Of a DNA stretch of 62,609 bases, positions 45,433 through 54,761 are shown in pieces. Both the position numbers and the translations under genes were made by a program. Source of the stretch: Parvibaculaceae bacterium (GTDB taxonomy: Bacteria; Pseudomonadota; Alphaproteobacteria; Parvibaculales; Parvibaculaceae); the NCBI GenBank assembly GCA_029209985.1, contig JARGNZ010000018.1:1-62609 (forward strand). Direction: 5' to 3'. The notes beneath the pieces were generated by a model, which worked only from the letters and a program-made list of their open reading frames with translations, was not told where the DNA came from and did not search any database. The stretch's first letter is position 1; every line of letters begins with the position of its first letter.

Positions 45433-46827
45433 ATGTCGGAGACCGAAGTCGCGACTGAAGTCAGCGAAGCTCTTCATCATGAGACACCTGGAACAAGTGG
45501 GACAGGAGACGGCGCTTGGCCCAATCCACTCTATGCTTGGTATGTCATCGCCGTTCTGGTTCTTGCTTACACATTTTCATTTATTGACCGACAAATCCTA
45601 GGCTTGCTCATTGGCCCTATGAAACGTGACCTGCAAATTTCTGACTTTGAAATGAGCCTGTTGCAAGGTTTTGCATTTGCCCTGTTCTACACCCTAATGG
45701 GCTTGCCGATTGGCCGCATGGTAGACAGCAAAAACCGCGTCAAAATCATCACCATTGGCATTGCCTTATGGAGCCTCATGACGGCCCTATGCGGGATCGC
45801 CCAAGCCTATTGGCAACTCTTCATCTACCGCATGGGCGTAGGCGTGGGGGAAGCAGCTCTGTCTCCATCGGCTTACTCCATGATTTCTGACTACTTCAAA
45901 CCTGAACGCATGGGCACCGCTTTGGGCGTCTACGGCATGGGCGTCTATCTGGGTGCAGGCATGGCCTTCATCATTGGCGCAGAAGTTGTGGGAGCCGTTT
46001 CAGGCGTTGGCACAACGGAATTGCCCGTGATTGGCGAAGTCTTTCCATGGCAAATCGTTTTCCTCGTCGTCGGCATTCCTGGTCTCGGCATTGCCCTGTG
46101 GGCCGCCACCCTCAAAGAACCCATTCGTCGAGGCGTAAAGCAAGATGCAGACGCCCCCTCCATCGCTGAGGTAAAAGCCTACATGGGTGCGAACGGATGG
46201 ACCTACACCGCTCTTTTCATGTGCTACGCCCTTTCAGCAATGATGGCATACGGCGCATCAGCATGGACGCCAGAGTTTTTGCGCCGAACCTATGACATGA
46301 ATATTGTCGATGCAGGCCGCGCCTACGGTTGGATCATCATGCTTGCCGGAACGGCTGGCGTAATCTGCGGAGGTTGGTCAGCCGATAAATTGGCCACCCG
46401 CTTCCGCAATGGTCGTATGATGGTCATGGCGGCAGCGGGCGTGCTAACGCTCCCCGGTGCCGTGCTCACCCCCTTGATGAATGATCCCTTTTGGGCGCTC
46501 ATGTGCGTCATCCCCACCACTTTCTTTGCAACCTTCACAACCGGCGTTGGCCCCTCTGCCATGCAAGAGCTAACCCCCAATCGGATGCGGGGACTTGTGT
46601 CGGCTGTGATGCTCTTTGTGGTGTCGATCATCGGCCTAGGAATCGGCCCCACGGCCATTGCCGCCGCCACAGACTTTGTTTTCCAGAACGAACAAGACCT
46701 CTGGAAGTCTCTGTTGGTTGTCCCGGCCATCCTGTTGCTAGCCTCAAGCCTCTTTGGCTATTTCGGCCTCAAATCATATTTGAAGTCGAGAGACTACAGA
46801 GAAGCATGGGAAGCGAAAAACACTTAA
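45433..46827 (+). CDS. Spinster-type MFS transporter
   Basis: 464 residues with GGGAGG 6 nt before the ATG. About 30 hydrophilic residues precede the first helix (YAWYVIAVLVLAYTFSFIDR), and the pattern DRQILGLLIGPMKRDLQIS, LLQGFAFALFYTLMGLPIGR, GVGVGEAALSPSAYSMISDY is characteristic of spinster-like MFS proteins, which are abundant in alphaproteobacteria. Eleven to twelve helices can be counted. The substrate is unknown; such genes often sit near lipid or aromatic catabolism genes. Followed by a terminator shared with aqpZ. Confidence 0.88.
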   Translation: MSETEVATEVSEALHHETPGTSGTGDGAWPNPLYAWYVIAVLVLAYTFSFIDRQILGLLIGPMKRDLQISDFEMSLLQGFAFALFYTLMGLPIGRMVDSKNRVKIITIGIALWSLMTALCGIAQAYWQLFIYRMGVGVGEAALSPSAYSMISDYFKPERMGTALGVYGMGVYLGAGMAFIIGAEVVGAVSGVGTTELPVIGEVFPWQIVFLVVGIPGLGIALWAATLKEPIRRGVKQDADAPSIAEVKAYMGANGWTYTALFMCYALSAMMAYGASAWTPEFLRRTYDMNIVDAGRAYGWIIMLAGTAGVICGGWSADKLATRFRNGRMMVMAAAGVLTLPGAVLTPLMNDPFWALMCVIPTTFFATFTTGVGPSAMQELTPNRMRGLVSAVMLFVVSIIGLGIGPTAIAAATDFVFQNEQDLWKSLLVVPAILLLASSLFGYFGLKSYLKSRDYREAWEAKNT

Positions 46828-46849
46828 ACGCTGCACCGCTTACACAACG

Positions 46850-46878
46850 AAAGGGACAGTCGAAAGACTGTCCCTTTT
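46850..46878. terminator. Bidirectional terminator between MFS gene and aqpZ
   Basis: AAAGGGACAGTC, tetraloop GAAA, GACTGTCCCTTTT: a perfect 12-bp stem with a stable GNRA-type loop and T tail, between the convergent stops at 46827 and 46916. Confidence 0.92.
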
Positions 46879-46915
46879 ATGTTTTGGTCTTGGTTCTACA
46901 CGCCAATCAAATTGA

Positions 46916-47581
46916 TTAGGCATCGGCCTCAAGAAAACCTAACCGGAACATGAGGCCCGCAGCCACAGCCCCGACAATCGGTGCCACAATAAACAACCAC
47001 AATTGGCTCATCGCGACCCCGCCTTGGAACAAAGCTGGCCCAATAGAGCGCGCTGGGTTGACCGACGTATTTGTGATGGGAATACCGATCAAGTGAATAA
47101 CGACCAGCGTGATGCCAATGGCAAGCCCTGCAACAGCTGCAGGGGCTGAAGATTGTGTGGCACCCAAAATCACAGTAACAAACAGAAACGTTGCAATTCC
47201 TTCAAACAGAAAACCGCTCATCAAGCTGTAACCATTCTGCATGGCATTTGCCGCAAAGCCGCCCGCATAAGGCGTCGCATTGCCATGGGCAATGACATAA
47301 AGCGCGCTGACCGCCACAATCGCCCCGGCGACTTGAGCAATGATGTACACGACAAGATCACCCGCATCCATGCGATTGGCCACAAAGGCACCAATAGAAA
47401 CCGCTGGATTGATATGGCACCCAGAGATTGGACCAATGCCGTAAGCCATGGCGATGAGGGCAAAGCCAAAGGCAAATGAGATGCCTGCAAATCCAATATA
47501 TTCACCTGCAAACATGGCAGCGCCACAGGCCAAGAACACCAAACTAAAGGTGCCAATAAATTCTGCTAGAAACTTTTTCAA
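46916..47581 (-). CDS. aqpZ: Aquaporin Z
   Basis: 221 residues, close to E. coli AqpZ (231). Six transmembrane helices and the two NPA loops are clear: GCHINPAVSIGAFVANR and TNTSVNPARSIGPALFQGG. The first helix starts KKFLAEFIGTFSLVFLACG. The Arg after the second NPA (the selectivity filter) is present, which favours a water channel over a glycerol facilitator. Monocistronic, with a short frame beginning at the ATG at 47581. Confidence 0.93.
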   Translation of the reverse strand: MKKFLAEFIGTFSLVFLACGAAMFAGEYIGFAGISFAFGFALIAMAYGIGPISGCHINPAVSIGAFVANRMDAGDLVVYIIAQVAGAIVAVSALYVIAHGNATPYAGGFAANAMQNGYSLMSGFLFEGIATFLFVTVILGATQSSAPAAVAGLAIGITLVVIHLIGIPITNTSVNPARSIGPALFQGGVAMSQLWLFIVAPIVGAVAAGLMFRLGFLEADA

Positions 47582-47687
47582 GATGTTTCCCCCAAAAGCC
47601 TAACCATGCAGAAAGGCAGATGAACGAAATCTGAACCTAAAAGGTCAGGTGCAGCGTAAAGTCAAAGCTGTATGTAGGGAGAGACTG

Positions 47688-48125
47688 TTAAGCCCCACGC
47701 ACCAAACGTAATTTGGGAGCAGTAGGTGCTGCCTCAGATGCGGGCACGCCCATAAGCCGCCCACGGGCACTCAATTGCGTCAACTTAAAGTCAAGCATGT
47801 CACCATCGAAAGGTTGGGCAATGTAATCATCTGCACCAGCTACAACCGCATCAAATGCCGTGTCACTGGCAACACCCTGCGCCACATAAAGCACAGCCGG
47901 ATGTCCAACAACACGCGCTTGGCGCACACGCGAAATAGCCTGAATGCCGCTTTCATCGGTAAGATGCGTCCCCACCATAATCAAAGCAGGCTGAAGAACC
48001 TTTGCTTCCCGCAACAAGTCTGCGCCCGTCGCAACAGTCACCACTGTGTACCCACGCGCCACCATCAGGCGGCTTAGGTCGCGTCGGCTTAAATCAGATC
48101 TGTCGGCAATGAGGCATAAACGCAT
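47688..48125 (-). CDS. Receiver-domain-like protein lacking the phospho-acceptor Asp
   Basis: 145 residues from the ATG at 48125, where the normal receiver start (MRLCLIADRS) lies; a TTG at 48161 would add 12 residues. The fold pattern is that of a response regulator receiver, but the critical residues are altered: the strand that normally ends in the phosphorylated Asp reads PALIMVGTHL (Gly), the Thr/Ser strand reads VLYVAQG (Ala) and the conserved Lys region reads DDYIAQPFD (Gln). It is therefore probably a pseudo-receiver that signals without phosphorylation. No output domain; only a short tail follows. No partner kinase adjacent. Confidence 0.7.
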   Translation of the reverse strand: MRLCLIADRSDLSRRDLSRLMVARGYTVVTVATGADLLREAKVLQPALIMVGTHLTDESGIQAISRVRQARVVGHPAVLYVAQGVASDTAFDAVVAGADDYIAQPFDGDMLDFKLTQLSARGRLMGVPASEAAPTAPKLRLVRGA

Positions 48126-48267
48126 AGAACGGTCCGGCTCGTCAGGTTTTTTCAGAGACAATCTCTGAAAGCCTCACGATCCTAGCGCTAAGTTCTAAAC
48201 CAACCGTTAACCTTGATAGAAAGTTAAGGCCAAATTTGGCTGTTTTTCAAGCATATTGCCTTAACAC

Positions 48268-48687
48268 CTACCCGTTGGGGTGTAATGCCGCATCAATTTC
48301 TGTAAACCGGGCAATCAACTGGGCAGCCTCTGTTCCCGCATAAGGCGCGGCCTTACCCACCCCCCACACAGGCGCAGGCCAAGCATCATCCCCATCGAAA
48401 CGGGCAACCACATGAACATGTAATTGCGGCACCATGTTCCCCAACGCCGCAACATTCATTTTGTGAGCCTTAGTGAGCGCTTGCAGGGACAGACTGGCGC
48501 GGTCAATTTCTGCCTGAAATTGGGCCTTATGTTCTGCCGGAACGTCATGGAACTCTCGCATGCCGACAAAACGCGGCACCAAAATAACCCATGGAAAACG
48601 TTGGTCATTCATGAGCAGAACCCGGCAAAGCGGCCACTCAGCCAGAACTTGGGTATCTGCCGCCAATCTGGCATCTAACTCAAACAT
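48268..48687 (-). CDS. HIT family protein
   Basis: 139 residues. The histidine-triad region reads PQLHVHVVARFDGD, with Gln in place of the first His, a variant I recall as common in proteobacterial members of this subgroup. NDQRFPWVILVPRFVG forms the earlier nucleotide-binding strand. HIT proteins hydrolyse or transfer nucleotides from nucleotide-phosphoramidates and similar substrates. It is divergent from the MaoC-family gene; no operon partner. Confidence 0.85.
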   Translation of the reverse strand: MFELDARLAADTQVLAEWPLCRVLLMNDQRFPWVILVPRFVGMREFHDVPAEHKAQFQAEIDRASLSLQALTKAHKMNVAALGNMVPQLHVHVVARFDGDDAWPAPVWGVGKAAPYAGTEAAQLIARFTEIDAALHPNG

Positions 48688-48781
48688 AATCGTCTCCCAA
48701 ACCTCTGCCTACCTTGGCCCCGCTGCCTAATACGCTATAAGATAGCAAAACAATACCAGAAACGCATCCAAGGAGAGCTTC

Positions 48782-49240
48782 ATGCCGGGCCTTTATTTTG
48801 AAGAGTTTGAAGACGGTCAAATCATCAAACATGTCATCCATCGCACTGTAACCGAGACCGACAACACCCTCTTCTCTGCCATGACGATGAACCCGGCAGC
48901 GTTGCACCTTGACCACCACTATGCCGAAACTGAAACAGAATTTGGCAAGCCCTTGGTCAACTCACTTTTCACCCTTGGGCTTGTGATTGGCATTTCTGTG
49001 CATGAAACCACCTTAGGCACCACCATTGCCAACTTGGGCATGACAGATGTGGTTTTTCCCAAACCTGTTTTCCATGGCGACACCATTCGCGTGGAAACCC
49101 GTGTGGTGGGCAAGCGCCGCTCTGGCTCGCGCCCCAAAGCTGGCATCGTGACCTTTGAGCACAAAGCCTACAATCAACGAGACGAAGAAGTGGCCTCGCT
49201 CACACGCCAAGCCTTCATGCACGCCCAAAGCGAAGGATAA
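48782..49240 (+). CDS. MaoC-family hot-dog fold dehydratase
   Basis: 152 residues with AGGAGAG before the ATG. Features are [40 protein letters not shown] with the family's Asp/His active-site positions, and [20 protein letters not shown]. MaoC-type hydratases act on enoyl-CoA or mesaconyl-CoA-like substrates. The next gene begins 3 nt after the stop and encodes a CitE-like lyase, so the two probably act together on a branched CoA ester (mesaconyl-CoA/citramalyl-CoA chemistry is an inference). Confidence 0.85.
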   Translation: MPGLYFEEFEDGQIIKHVIHRTVTETDNTLFSAMTMNPAALHLDHHYAETETEFGKPLVNSLFTLGLVIGISVHETTLGTTIANLGMTDVVFPKPVFHGDTIRVETRVVGKRRSGSRPKAGIVTFEHKAYNQRDEEVASLTRQAFMHAQSEG

Positions 49241-49243
49241 GAC

Positions 49244-50107
49244 ATGCGCTCTCTGCTATTTGTGCCCGGTGACAGTGAAAAGAAACAATCCAAAGCCGCA
49301 CTAAGCGGCGCGGATGCCTTGATCCTCGATTTAGAGGACTCTGTTTCCTTGGCCCACAAAGAAGGCGCCCGCCTTCTCACCCAAGATTATCTCAATAAGG
49401 CAGACCGCACCTCGGGGCCTAAACTCATCGTGCGCATGAACGCGCTCGACACGCCCTTTTGGCGCGAGGACATTGATGCAATTGCCCCGGCAAAACCAGA
49501 TGCGATCATGGTGCCCAAAACCCTTTCAGGGGCGTGCATCCACAAGGTGAGCAAATATCTTGATCGCCTTGAAGGCGATTGCGGCTTAGAAACTAACGCC
49601 ATTAAGCTCTGCAACGTCGCCACAGAAACAGCCGCATCTCTCTTCACCATGGGAACCTATCAAGGGGCCAGCCAACGCCTGATTGCACTCACCTGGGGCG
49701 CAGAAGATTTGGCAGCAGACATTGGCGCCAGTGATAATATGGATGAAACGGGTACGTACACCGGTCCCTATCAATTAGCCCGCACACTTTCCTTGCTGGC
49801 CGCCGTGGCGGCTGAAGCGATGCCGATTGATAGCATTTACAAAGACTTCAAAAACATGGACGGCCTACGCACAGAAGCCCGCGCCGCCTTGCGCGACGGC
49901 TTCGTAGGCAAGATGGCAATCCATCCGGCCCAAGTGCCCATCATCAATGACGTGTTCACCCCAACCCAAGAAGACGTGGCCCATGCCCAGAGCATCATCG
50001 ACGCCTTTGAAGAAGCGGGCAATCCCGGTGTCATTGCCTTGGACGGAGTGATGCTGGACCAACCCCATCTCAAACAAGCCAAGCGGCTGGTGGCACGCGC
50101 AAACTAA
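49244..50107 (+). CDS. HpcH/HpaI aldolase family, CitE-like CoA-ester lyase
   Basis: 287 residues. The start MRSLLFVPGDSEKKQSKAAL and DALILDLEDSVSLAHKEGAR are the classic CitE pattern; IVRMNALDTPFW holds the conserved Arg, and LIALTWGAEDLAADIGAS carries the metal-binding Glu/Asp. KMAIHPAQVPIINDVFTPT closes the barrel. Members cleave citryl-, malyl- or citramalyl-CoA. Pairing with a MaoC-type hydratase suggests a mesaconyl-CoA to citramalyl-CoA to acetyl-CoA plus pyruvate route. No other genes of such a pathway are adjacent, so this remains a hypothesis. Confidence 0.87.
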   Translation: MRSLLFVPGDSEKKQSKAALSGADALILDLEDSVSLAHKEGARLLTQDYLNKADRTSGPKLIVRMNALDTPFWREDIDAIAPAKPDAIMVPKTLSGACIHKVSKYLDRLEGDCGLETNAIKLCNVATETAASLFTMGTYQGASQRLIALTWGAEDLAADIGASDNMDETGTYTGPYQLARTLSLLAAVAAEAMPIDSIYKDFKNMDGLRTEARAALRDGFVGKMAIHPAQVPIINDVFTPTQEDVAHAQSIIDAFEEAGNPGVIALDGVMLDQPHLKQAKRLVARAN

Positions 50108-50255
50108 AAGCAGTCAAAATCAAATTAAGCGGGGTGGGCAACTGAGGTTTTCCGCCCCTCTTTTGGCATTCTTTGCTTTATAGGAAAAAGGTGGTTAAAT
50201 GCCTTAGCCGCTGTGGGCTGTGTGGGGGCATAGCGCCACCCAGAAAGGAAACTCA

Positions 50256-50543
50256 ATGAAAATGATACGCTGGGGCCTTGCCCTATTTATCGTTGCCATC
50301 GGGGGCATTGCCACCGTTCTGGTTTCCCTTGAAAATAGCCTCGCAGGCACCGTCACGGGCCTGCTTGTCATCCTATGCAGCGGCCCTTTGCTCTTTGCAA
50401 CACGCAAGTCTGAACTGGGCTCAGCCCCGCCAGCATCCAATGGCACAAGCTTAGGTGTAACCGCCGCCGCCATGCGCCAAGGCCGGGCCATTGCACGCCT
50501 CGATGATGGCGAAATTAGCGGTGCTGCAGGTCGGTCTCTTTAA
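50256..50543 (+). CDS. Small membrane protein of unknown function
   Basis: 95 residues from the ATG at 50256, with AAAGGAA 5 nt upstream. Two hydrophobic helices (IRWGLALFIVAIGGIATVLV and GTVTGLLVILCSGPLLFA) are followed by a short polar tail with AAAMRQGRAIARLDDGE. I do not recognise a family. It converges with the nitroreductase gene (33 nt between stops). Confidence 0.6.
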   Translation: MKMIRWGLALFIVAIGGIATVLVSLENSLAGTVTGLLVILCSGPLLFATRKSELGSAPPASNGTSLGVTAAAMRQGRAIARLDDGEISGAAGRSL

Positions 50544-50575
50544 GGCTCCTGCTCCTGTCCCAGCGCATGACGCGC

Positions 50576-51154
50576 TCAGCTTTGACCCCAAAAACTCACG
50601 CGCTCCTCTAGCGCAGGGCGCGCCCGCTCACCGGGCTTGTCGGTCATGCTGCCAAAATAAAGATAGCCCGCAGTCCGCTCACCTTCGCGCAAGCCAAGCA
50701 CCGCATTAGCCTCATCATCAAATGCGTACCACTCCGTCAGCCACTGCGCGCCGTAACCCATCGCGCTCGCAGCCAACAACATGTTTTGACACACAGCCCC
50801 CACAGAAAGAAGTTGCTCCCACTCCGGGATTTTGGGGTGATCCACAACGCACGAAATAACAGCAATTACGAGCGGCGCTCGCAGCAAGCGATCCCGTTCC
50901 ATTTGCACCCGTTCCGCATCTGCATCCGGTTCTTGATCCTGAAAAATGCTTGCAAGTTGCTCGCCGCATTTTTGGCGTGCATCGCCTTCAAAAATGACAA
51001 ACCGCCAAGGGCCTAACTTGCCATGATCGGGAACACGTGCTCCGGCTTGTAAAATAACATCACGTTCTTGGGCAGAGGGACCAGGTTCACACATATCACG
51101 TGCAACCAATGAGCGCCGCGTGAGCAACAGATCAATCATATCTTGTAAAGCCAT
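50576..51154 (-). CDS. Nitroreductase family protein (YdjA-like)
   Basis: 192 residues from the ATG at 51154 (AGGGGAAT upstream). FMN-binding features of the small nitroreductase family are present: LLTRRSLVARDMCEPGPSAQ, ARVPDHGKLGPWRFVIFEGD, SVGAVCQNMLLAASAMGYGA with QWLT following, and GYLYFGSMTD. The spacing and PDHGKLGPWRF segment match the YdjA subgroup, oxidoreductases of unclear physiological substrate. Monocistronic. Confidence 0.88.
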   Translation of the reverse strand: MALQDMIDLLLTRRSLVARDMCEPGPSAQERDVILQAGARVPDHGKLGPWRFVIFEGDARQKCGEQLASIFQDQEPDADAERVQMERDRLLRAPLVIAVISCVVDHPKIPEWEQLLSVGAVCQNMLLAASAMGYGAQWLTEWYAFDDEANAVLGLREGERTAGYLYFGSMTDKPGERARPALEERVSFWGQS

Positions 51155-51246
51155 TTTATTCCCCTGCACTTGGCACCACACGCCCTGTCTACCGCAACAA
51201 ACCAAGGCTCAGTCTATAGCCACTTTCATCAACCCCCGCAATTAGC

Positions 51247-51275
51247 TTTACGCGCCCTATCATAGAATATATATT
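51247..51275 (+). promoter_or_regulatory. Candidate promoter for the gene at 51300
   Basis: TTTACG (51247-51252), a 17-nt spacer and TATATT (51270-51275): 4/6 and 5/6 matches to the sigma-70 consensus. It lies 24 nt before the start codon, leaving a short leader with the GGGGAG ribosome-binding site. Confidence 0.4.
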
Positions 51276-51299
51276 TTAATAAGGATGGGGAGAGCTGAA

Positions 51300-52148
51300 G
51301 TGAAACTGGCGGGTGCCAAATCACACATTGTTTTTCATAGAAACCTTAGAAGGGGTTGCGCCCTGATAAGCAGCCTCTATCTAAGTGGCCTGATCGCACC
51401 CGGCCCCGCCGATGCGGGCGCTTGGCCACTGAAAAAAGGCACCTCCCAAATGATCGCAACCGTCACAAAGTCCCGTGCGGATAGGGAGTTTAAGGCTGAC
51501 GGCACAACCATGGATGTGCGCAATTTTGGTAAAATGCACTTTGAGGCTTATTACCAATATGGATACGACAATAAGACAACCCTGATCGCCGACCTTGTGT
51601 ATGCAAAGGAAAGTGTCGATGTCGCGGAGTTCACATTTGCCACCAGCAAGTTTCGAACCGCCAGCCTTGGCGCACGCCACTACATCGGAAAATGGGAAGA
51701 CACTCGGTACTCAGTTGAACTGCTCACCACCCTACATTTAGCCAAAGAAGGCTCCGACCCAGTGCCCTCAAAGGGAGGCGACCTAGACTTTGAACTGGCC
51801 GTGATCACCGGCAGTCATTTTAAAGTTTGGGGCGGCAAGGGATTCATCGAAAACCGTCTATCAAGCACCTACCGCCCAACCAATCGGCCTTACGAAGTAA
51901 GCGCAGAATCCACCATCGGATTTCATCCCTACACAGATGGGCTGATGCTAATAAAATCTTCCAACTTCATCCAAATGGAATATGAAATGCGCGCCCAAAC
52001 CTATGTCACAGCCTATAAAGCTGACGTGTCCTTGGTGCACCGCATTTCCCCCACCCTGTCCATTGAGCTAGGCGGTGGCACCACATTTGCCGGCAACAAC
52101 ATATCCAAAGACACACACATCAAAATTGGCTTCTGGTACGACTTCTAA
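51300..52148 (+). CDS. Putative outer-membrane beta-barrel protein of unknown function
   Basis: 282 residues from the GTG at 51300, which has GGAG 7 nt upstream; an ATG at 51285 is the longer alternative. A hydrophobic signal sequence (CALISSLYLSGLIAPGPADA) is followed by alternating strands such as NFGKMHFEAYYQYGYDN, TLSIELGGGTTFAGNN and an end HIKIGFWYDF with a terminal Phe, the usual mark of an outer-membrane protein. About ten to twelve strands seem possible. Family not recognised. It converges on thrS with a shared terminator. Confidence 0.6.
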   Translation: MKLAGAKSHIVFHRNLRRGCALISSLYLSGLIAPGPADAGAWPLKKGTSQMIATVTKSRADREFKADGTTMDVRNFGKMHFEAYYQYGYDNKTTLIADLVYAKESVDVAEFTFATSKFRTASLGARHYIGKWEDTRYSVELLTTLHLAKEGSDPVPSKGGDLDFELAVITGSHFKVWGGKGFIENRLSSTYRPTNRPYEVSAESTIGFHPYTDGLMLIKSSNFIQMEYEMRAQTYVTAYKADVSLVHRISPTLSIELGGGTTFAGNNISKDTHIKIGFWYDF

Positions 52149-52150
52149 AA

Positions 52151-52178
52151 AAAGGCCAGTGCGTAAACACTGGCCTTT
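52151..52178. terminator. Bidirectional terminator between barrel gene and thrS
   Basis: AAAGGCCAGTG, loop CGTAAA, CACTGGCCTTT: a perfect 11-bp stem between convergent stops at 52148 and 52203. Confidence 0.88.
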
Positions 52179-52202
52179 CAAAGTAAACTATGACGCCAAA
52201 AC

Positions 52203-54161
52203 CTAGCGAAGGTCTGGCGGTGTTGCTTCAGCGGCAAGCATATCAGCCGCTTCTTCCAAGCTCATCATCCGCTGTTCTTTCGACCCCAAAGTACGAATGG
52301 AGAAGCTCCGCTCTTCGGCTTCCCGGCGACCCGCAACCAGAATGAACGGCACCTTACCCACAGAATGTTCGCGCACTTTGTAATTGATTTTCTCATTACG
52401 GAAGTCACTTTCAACCCGCAGTCCCTTGGACTTCAAGAACTCAATAGCTTCCTGCGCATATTCATCCGCATCTTGGGTAATGGTGGCCACAACCGCTTGA
52501 ACCGGCGCCATCCACAAGGGGAATTTGCCTTCGTAGTTCTCAATCAAAATACCTAAGAACCGCTCAAGGGACCCCAATGCCGCCCGGTGCAACATAACCG
52601 GACGATGACGTCCGCTATCTTCACCAATGTAGGAGGCGTCCAAACGCTCCGGCATAACAAAGTCGAGCTGAATGGTGCCACACTGCCAGCTACGGCCAAT
52701 CGCATCTTTCAAGTGGAACTCAAGCTTAGGCCCGTAGAACGCCCCCTCGCCGGGTAGGATTTCATATTCCAATCCAGCCTCTTTAAGAGCACTCTCCAAG
52801 CCGTCTTCTGCTCGGTCCCATACATCGTCAGTGCCCGCACGCGCTTCTGGGCGGGTTGCCAACTTCACTGCAATTTCAGTAAAGCCAAAGTCTGCATAGA
52901 CCTCTTGCACGAGCTGGCAGAACGCCACGCACTCGCTGGTAATTTGGTCTTCTCGACAGAAAATATGCCCATCATCCTGCGTCATCTGACGCACCCGCAT
53001 CAAACCATGCAACGCCCCATGGGCCTCATTCCGGTGGCAGCACCCAAACTCAGCCATGCGCAACGGCAAGTCGCGGTAAGATTTAACACCCTGCCTAAAA
53101 ATTTGAATGTGGGCCGGACAGTTCATCGGCTTAATGGCCATCAGGCGGCCTTCCCCGGTGAACACGGGTCCCTCTTCTGCTGTGTTCGGTGTTTCATCGG
53201 GCACAACAAACATGTTCTCGCGGAACTTGCCCCAGTGGCCCGATTGTTCCCAAAGCTTCGCATCCAACAATTGCGGCGTTTTCACTTCTTGATAGCCGGC
53301 TGTTAGAAGCTTACGACGCACATAATTTTCCAGCTCCATCCAAACTGTATAGCCTTTTGGATGCCAAAACACAGAGCCTTGCGCTTCTTCCTGCAAGTGG
53401 AAAAGATCCATCTCACGACCAAGTTTACGGTGATCCCGCTTCTCTGCTTCTTCGATCATACGAAGATGGTTTTTCAGCTCTTTTTCGTTCGACCATGCAG
53501 TCCCGTAAATACGCTGCAATTGTTCGTTTTTCGCGTCCCCGCGCCAGTACGCACCCGACAAACGCATCAACTTGAAGGCTTTGCCCAAACGCCCTGTGGA
53601 CGGCAAGTGCGGCCCCCGGCACAAATCCAGATAATCCCCTTGGCGGTAAACTCGAATGTCTTCCCCTTCAGGAATATCGCTCACCAACTGAACTTTGTAG
53701 CTTTTACCCGCATCCTCAAAAAACTTGAGCGCCTGATCCCGTGTCCAGATCTCACGTGTAATTTCAAAATTACGCGCAACAATCTCGCCCATTCGTTTTT
53801 CAATTTTCGCCAGATCATCTTCATGGAACGGCTCTTCACGGTAGAAATCGTAGAAGAACCCATTCTCAATGACAGGACCAATGGTGTCTTGCGTGCCGGG
53901 GAACAATTCTTGCACCGCCTGCGCCATGATATGCGCGGCGTCGTGCCGTAGAATTTCAACACCATCTGCGCTCTCAGGCGTCACAACCTCAATCGCCATG
54001 TCCCGATCCAAAACGGAACACAGGTCATCCACTTTGCCATCCATTTTAATCGCAATCGCTTTTTTAGAAAGCGACTTTGAAATGCTCAATGCAAAGTCAA
54101 ACCCTGTAATAGGCCCATCAAATTCTCGTACTGCGCCATCTGGCAGTGTCAGCTTAATCAT
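52203..54161 (-). CDS. thrS: Threonyl-tRNA synthetase
   Basis: 652 residues (E. coli 642). An N-terminal TGS domain is followed by the editing domain with [19 protein letters not shown] (zinc/editing His pattern H-x-x-x-H) and [20 protein letters not shown], then the class II core: [13 protein letters not shown] (zinc Cys), [17 protein letters not shown] (motif 2) and [16 protein letters not shown]. The C-terminal anticodon-binding domain includes [18 protein letters not shown]. The ATG overlaps the yidD stop (ATGA), so it is translated as the second gene after yidD. Confidence 0.96.
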   Translation of the reverse strand: MIKLTLPDGAVREFDGPITGFDFALSISKSLSKKAIAIKMDGKVDDLCSVLDRDMAIEVVTPESADGVEILRHDAAHIMAQAVQELFPGTQDTIGPVIENGFFYDFYREEPFHEDDLAKIEKRMGEIVARNFEITREIWTRDQALKFFEDAGKSYKVQLVSDIPEGEDIRVYRQGDYLDLCRGPHLPSTGRLGKAFKLMRLSGAYWRGDAKNEQLQRIYGTAWSNEKELKNHLRMIEEAEKRDHRKLGREMDLFHLQEEAQGSVFWHPKGYTVWMELENYVRRKLLTAGYQEVKTPQLLDAKLWEQSGHWGKFRENMFVVPDETPNTAEEGPVFTGEGRLMAIKPMNCPAHIQIFRQGVKSYRDLPLRMAEFGCCHRNEAHGALHGLMRVRQMTQDDGHIFCREDQITSECVAFCQLVQEVYADFGFTEIAVKLATRPEARAGTDDVWDRAEDGLESALKEAGLEYEILPGEGAFYGPKLEFHLKDAIGRSWQCGTIQLDFVMPERLDASYIGEDSGRHRPVMLHRAALGSLERFLGILIENYEGKFPLWMAPVQAVVATITQDADEYAQEAIEFLKSKGLRVESDFRNEKINYKVREHSVGKVPFILVAGRREAEERSFSIRTLGSKEQRMMSLEEAADMLAAEATPPDLR

Positions 54162-54553
54162 GTGTCTCTCTTTTCAACATGCGCACAATCACCATCATGA
54201 GTACACTCATCACCGTCTGAGTGCTTCCCCTCATATGACCAACTCCAGCGCCCATAGCGCCACGGCGCGTAAAAGGGCACATCCCCAAATTGATCTGGAA
54301 CCGGATCATACCCGTGACTACCAAACGGATGACAACGGCAAAACCGTGCCAAAGTCATCCAAAACCCTGCCCAAGCCCCGTGCTGTTGAACAGCCTCCAG
54401 ACCATAAGCAGAACAGGTTGGCAAATGCCGACAGGATGGACCAAGCAGGGGTGAAATGAACCAGCGGTAAAACTGGATCAGTCCGGTCAAAACGAGTGCA
54501 ACAGGAGCAAACCCCTTGCGTTGTTTTGTCGAAGCCCTCTGCGAAGCCTTCAT
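54158..54553 (-). CDS. yidD: Membrane protein insertion efficiency factor YidD with metal-ligand-rich tail
   Basis: 131 residues from the ATG at 54553 (AAGGA 8 nt upstream); an ATG at 54583 is an alternative. The YidD core is clear: [38 protein letters not shown] and [17 protein letters not shown]. YidD assists insertion of membrane proteins together with YidC and is usually 70-90 residues. Here the core is followed by a Trp/Tyr segment and a tail rich in His, Asp, Glu and Cys, including [15 protein letters not shown], which could bind metal. It is coupled to thrS by a 4-nt overlap, not the common location beside rnpA. Confidence 0.85.
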   Translation of the reverse strand: MKASQRASTKQRKGFAPVALVLTGLIQFYRWFISPLLGPSCRHLPTCSAYGLEAVQQHGAWAGFWMTLARFCRCHPFGSHGYDPVPDQFGDVPFYAPWRYGRWSWSYEGKHSDGDECTHDGDCAHVEKRDT

Positions 54554-54761
54554 CACCGAGTTCCTTAAGGTGACTGCTCTCAAAATCTATAGACCACTCC
54601 ATAGAGCTTGAGGTCAGCGCGTTTCTAACTAACTGGAAAATATGGCCGGCTCAACCACAGGCACCCGAAAAACCGGGTAAAATGCGCAAATTCATGAGGT
54701 TTGGCCGGTAGAAGCCATCGAAAACCGCCTTAGGCAGCCGTAAATGGCTGGCTCCGGTTGC

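Noticed and set aside
48268-48687. Loss of the first His in the HIT triad as a sign of inactivity
   Set aside because: The Q-x-H-x-H form is, as far as I recall, normal in a large proteobacterial HIT subgroup, so it was not reported as unusual.
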